Assembly: GCA_951640165.1 (NCBI GenBank)
Contig: OX621237.1
Location: 6,200,001 to 6,264,000 of the forward strand
Length of the DNA stretch: 64,000 bases
DNA from: Pseudoips prasinana
Taxonomy: Eukaryota; Arthropoda; Insecta; Lepidoptera; Nolidae
Direction of reading: 5' to 3'
The notes beneath the pieces are model-generated. The model did no database searches, was not told the origin of the DNA, and was given only the letters and a program-made list of their open reading frames with translations. Positions 60,134 to 64,000 of this stretch are shown one piece after another (within the stretch, counting starts at the first letter, position 1; every line of letters begins with the position of its first letter). The translations under genes and the position numbers were made by a program.

Positions 60134-62047
60134 CTGGAACAATACATAAACAACATTTAGTATTAACGTAATCAATATTCTAAACTATTATAATAACAAT
60201 ATTTATGCATGACATTGAATTCTAGGAAACGACTCTTAGCATTGCTCTGAGTATTGCGATACCGGGAGCAAAAATATCAAACTAAGTCGTTTTTAGGCCA
60301 CCCATATACTACAAATTTTATCTAGTAAACAAACCACGACATCAACAAATTCCTAAAGAGCAAACTGAACTGTTTAAAAGCAGCTTGAATGTGTTGTTTA
60401 TTATGTATCAAAATAACTAAAAGTCAACAAAATGCTTTTACACTAATCCGGGAATAGAAGAAAAATACACGAATCTTTTAAATTCGTTCGTCAACCCATA
60501 TCGGAGCCATTTCAGGGAAATGCTGCTGTTATATAAAGTTTCTAATTACTATATCCAGAGATTTTATGTTTTAGTTACTGCAATATATAACTCCATGTTG
60601 TGTGCCAACATTCTAAACGATGTATGGTACAGGTGCAATTTGAATTTGGAGGTTAGGCCTATCTACGCCACTGTACCTCGTTGAAGTAAACCTAAATATA
60701 TATATATAAACGATCTCAACAGATGTGGAATAATATTGTTCAGTGATCATAAGTGATCATGAACGTGTAGCCACACAGTTAACGACGCAATAATTGCAAA
60801 TAACACTCGAGCGTTTATTGAGCTAGTTGTCGATAGTTGCCTGTCGATTGCTAGCCACAATTATTGTAAACTGTCAACCAGTGACACGATATGGCAACGT
60901 CCGCTTATTGTGATCACATTGATCAATAAGTGGAACCGGGTCCTTGTCCTAATTTGACAGCCTCTGCTGTACTGTCACCACTACTATAACGTATAGTTAG
61001 CAGCTGATTGATGACAGATAGGTTACAAAAAGCACTCGCCCATAGTTTACATGTCATAAACAAAATTGCAATTCGAATTGAATGGAATGAAAATTTATAG
61101 GCTTTTGATGTTCCAAATGATTAAGATAATTATGAACTCGTATTTCACTTTGACGTGAAACTAAATTTAATGTCTCGCGAATAACTAGTGACAAACGCGC
61201 TTCGAGCTCTAAAATGTGATCATTATCGTACCTGGCAATAAAAATTACATCATGAGACAACATTATATGATGTCATAAAGCATAACTGCGAATAACATAT
61301 TCCTCATGTGAATATTAAACAACAATGTCAAGGTCGGGCGGTATTTGGGAATAATCCGCTGAAGCCGTTAGCAATGAAAAACACCTAAGGTGTCGACTAC
61401 TGCTAGCCCATAGTTGCGGTAACATCCCATTGGACATGGCATGTGTGGAAGCACGCACGCCACCAATTAATCTCTGTTATTTATTAATTTACGGTAAACT
61501 AATAGTCAAACATGAAAACACATCGCATCGCTGAGAAATCCATCGTTATACAGAATTTAATAACACGTAACCAAAGTATAACCACGATTCGAAGAAACGG
61601 GTTATTTAGTTTCATGATGATAACAAATATTATTCAATTAATACTTAGTTCTCTTGCTTTGTGTTCATGACGCGTTGGTCTTTAGAGTAGGAAATCAGTC
61701 GCCAGTCTTTAACGAAACATTCAATCACATAATGATCAAAGGGGTAGCCAGTTACAATAACTAACACTCCTTTAAGAAATTCCGAGGTTAATCTTAAGCT
61801 CAGAATAAAGTGTGGTTCAAAGCGGAAACATAATTAGAAAATGTTTCAGAAATATTGGAGCACGACGCAGCAAAATAAGCGTCGCTATCAATAACAGTAT
61901 CAGAACGTCGACAAATCATAGAGGTCGGGCGCGTGCCGGCGCATGCCGCCACGGATAAAAATAGTCCTGCACGACACTCCCAAATAGGAAGCCACTTGGA
62001 CGTCTTGGTACAAAATGTCACTGTAAACAACGCGTATTTTATCAAAG

Positions 62048-62100
62048 AGCAAGTATCATCCAGTTATGTCCATTTAGGACATAACTGGATGAAACTTGCT
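62048..62100. repeat. 24-bp inverted repeat with 5-nt loop
   Basis: AGCAAGTATCATCCAGTTAT (62,048 on) pairs with 62,077-62,100 with one mismatch around the loop ATTTA. Confidence 0.88.
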
Positions 62101-62197
62101 GCTTTCAAATCTATTTATGATGACAAGGACAATAAAACGGTATTTCTGGAATAAACACACATGTAAACGGTCACTACTAACATTAAGAAGGCAAATT

Positions 62198-62455
62198 ACG
62201 GTCAACATAGCCTAGTTGGTAGTGCTCCTGCCTACGAAGCTGGTGGTCCTGGGTTCGAATCCCGGTAAGTGCAAATATTTGTGTGATGAGCACGAACATT
62301 TGTTTCTGAGTCATGGATGTTTTCTATGTATATAAGTATTTATCTATCTATATAAGTATGTATATCGTCGCCCGGTACCCACAGTACAAGCTTTGCTTAG
62401 TTTGGGGCTAGGATGATCTGTGTGACATTGTCCCCAGATATTATTATTAATTATT
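62198..62455 (+). mobile_element. tRNA-derived SINE, copy B (plus)
   Basis: TAGCCTAGTTGGTAGTGCTC and TGGGTTCGAATCCCGGTAAG form the tRNA-like head; the tail is CTTTGCTTAGTTTGGGGCTA to GTGACATTGTCCCC and an AT-rich end. It aligns with the reverse complement of 44,958-45,207. Confidence 0.88.
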
Positions 62456-63752
62456 TTGGCAAACGATTAGCGCTATTATTATGATGAATCCAGTTTGCGT
62501 AGGAGTCTCCTAATTACACATTTTCTATATACGGCGAGCAACTGGTTGGCCTGAATTCATAAACGAATATTCAAATAAATTGCAAGCGAGAATTAATTAA
62601 ATACAAACAAAAATCAAAGAATCTGTTACGGATGACATATATTGCAATATCCAATCACGGTCAAGTTATATTTAACTGAATGACGAATTTTGGATTAATG
62701 TCAAAACTAATTTGTGCAAATCTCAACATCAATCATATGATTTTCAGAACTCCATCTTATAATACGGCTTAAAGTAATTGCATTTCTTTTCATTTGCGCT
62801 CAGAAAAGAGGTAAAGAGGTCAACTACACAAGAAAACAGTTACACCCGCCCACCTGTAATACCTAGGGAACTGATCTTGAGTCGCTTCGACTATGCAATC
62901 ATCAATGTAACAAATAATATAACCGGCGAATCGCGTAGCCAAAATAATTGATTTAGAAGCGTTTATGAAGAAATATGGGTTAAACTTTGGTCAAATTTTA
63001 TGCGTCCGACTTGAACGGAAGCCGACCGTATAATATGCTTGTTATACGATTCGAGAAGTAAATAACTGAGGAAAACGGGATCGCGTACCATGGTATATTA
63101 ACTCAAGCGTAAGATTGTAATTTTGCAGGCGAATGAAAAAAAAAATACTATATAGAGCGACGTTACAGCAGGCTGAGCTTAGGTTTAACAATGTTATACT
63201 GAAATTACATTAACTTTAGTCAGTCTTTGTTTTTTTAAATCCTATTTCTCTAATAATTGATCTTATAACGTTCCAAGAAAAATCACCCTTCCATGAGAAA
63301 CATCATTTATACACACATATTTTACCACATACTTATAAACACATAAACACCTTCAAACTCAAATTGTATCATTATTATTTTATTTTTATTTAATTATCTC
63401 TTTATTGTAGTAGCATTATTTTTGTCTCTCAACCTTTTTTGTATGCAACTCAGTTTTAATATTTAATAAAATTTTGTTTATTGTAATAAAATTCTTGCGC
63501 GACATGCAAGAATGGAGAATGCCTGGAGATCTGTCATACAGGTTTAGAGCCTAGTACAGACTCCAGCTCTCTCTAAAGTTCTAATTAAGCAAAAATAGTT
63601 TATACATCGCAATGTCATTTATATATGAACTTTTACGAGAGAAACAAACCATATTCGTACGATCATGAAGGAAAAAAATTGAGGCAGTGAGAAGTCGGAG
63701 CATAGCAAGGATGACTTACATGTATTTAATAAAAGGTAAATAGGATTTAGAC

Positions 63753-63925
63753 ACAAAGCTCGTAGAGCCGACGGCCGCTGGGGCAGCAAGGTTCTCGAAT
63801 GGCGACCACAAACCGGAAGACGCAGCATGGGCAGGCCCCCTACAAGATGGACCGATGATCTTATGAGAGTCGCAGTAAGTCGCTGGATGCGGATAACGCA
63901 AGACCGGCAATTGTGGAGATCTTTT
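63753..63925 (+). mobile_element. RTE-like element C-terminal fragment
   Basis: The plus strand reads ARRADGRWGSKVLEWRPQTG, then [20 protein letters not shown], the C-terminal motif found in the 31.5-kb and 6.5-kb copies, here in the opposite orientation and without the ATG tail. Confidence 0.82.
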
Positions 63926-64000
63926 AATTATTATAAGAAGAAGCCACTAGGACGTATGCATATTACTATTAAGCAGATTTCACAAGAAACCTCAAGATTA

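Larger units (their letters stand above)
60134..64000. other. Upstream of exon 1: further intron or 5' region
   Basis: The first exon has an acceptor, so this is intron (or it contains an unrecognised upstream exon). It holds a 24-bp near-perfect foldback (62,048-62,100), a SINE (62,198) and an RTE-like scrap (63,753). No start codon exon or promoter could be supported. Confidence 0.55.

Noticed and set aside
62205..62275. Possible tRNA gene
   Set aside because: A and B box-like sequences are present but the cloverleaf stems do not pair and the same head occurs with a long SINE tail at 45.0 kb; it is a SINE.
62840..62900. Candidate upstream Patronin exon ending at a GTGGGC donor
   Set aside because: The translated stretch shows no resemblance to the expected N terminus and has no supporting start codon or acceptor.

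Overview
The window looks like nuclear DNA of a butterfly or moth (Lepidoptera). It is AT-rich and intron-dominated, and it is littered with insect elements: a mariner relic with a nested RTE-like fragment, tRNA-headed and 5S-headed SINEs, and many small foldback MITEs. It holds one recognisable host gene, on the minus strand, running from about 60.1 kb down to 1.7 kb and continuing beyond at least the 3' end. The gene is Patronin, the insect CAMSAP microtubule minus-end-binding protein. I could place 21 coding exons with compatible splice phases, about 1,425 codons in all. The window lacks the start-codon exon, which probably lies above 64.0 kb, and the C-terminal CKK microtubule-binding domain, which should lie below position 1.

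Layout from the gene's 5' end, high to low coordinate. 64.0-60.1 kb: upstream non-coding DNA with a tRNA-derived SINE. 60.1 kb: exon 1. 60.0-39.7 kb: a 20-kb first visible intron filled with SINEs, foldbacks and retroelement scraps. 39.6-28.8 kb: exons 2-5, the N-terminal and calponin-homology-like region; a 3.8-kb terminal-inverted-repeat element sits between exons 2 and 3 and carries a retrotransposon that itself carries a SINE. 28.2-19.2 kb: exons 6-11, a run of in-frame phase 1-1 exons coding for disordered, Ser/Pro/Arg-rich linker. 18.4-14.0 kb: exons 12-15, the first coiled coil and the start of a Gln-rich stretch. 11.9-8.9 kb: exons 16-18, Gln-rich linker, a large conserved linker exon and a second long coiled coil. 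5.4-1.7 kb: exons 19-21, the linker leading toward the CKK domain.

No second host gene was found on either strand. Everything between the exons is intron, most of it mobile-element debris. The best structural observations are nested insertions that can be read directly: an RTE fragment inside a mariner with a 9-bp target duplication, a three-level nest at 31-34.8 kb, and a filled/empty site pair at 21.8 and 24.2 kb. Also notable are a GC-rich hairpin cluster with a 98-bp perfect duplication beside a Crypton-like N-terminal fragment, and a head-to-tail run of skippable Patronin exons. All family assignments are from reading translated sequence, with no database search.
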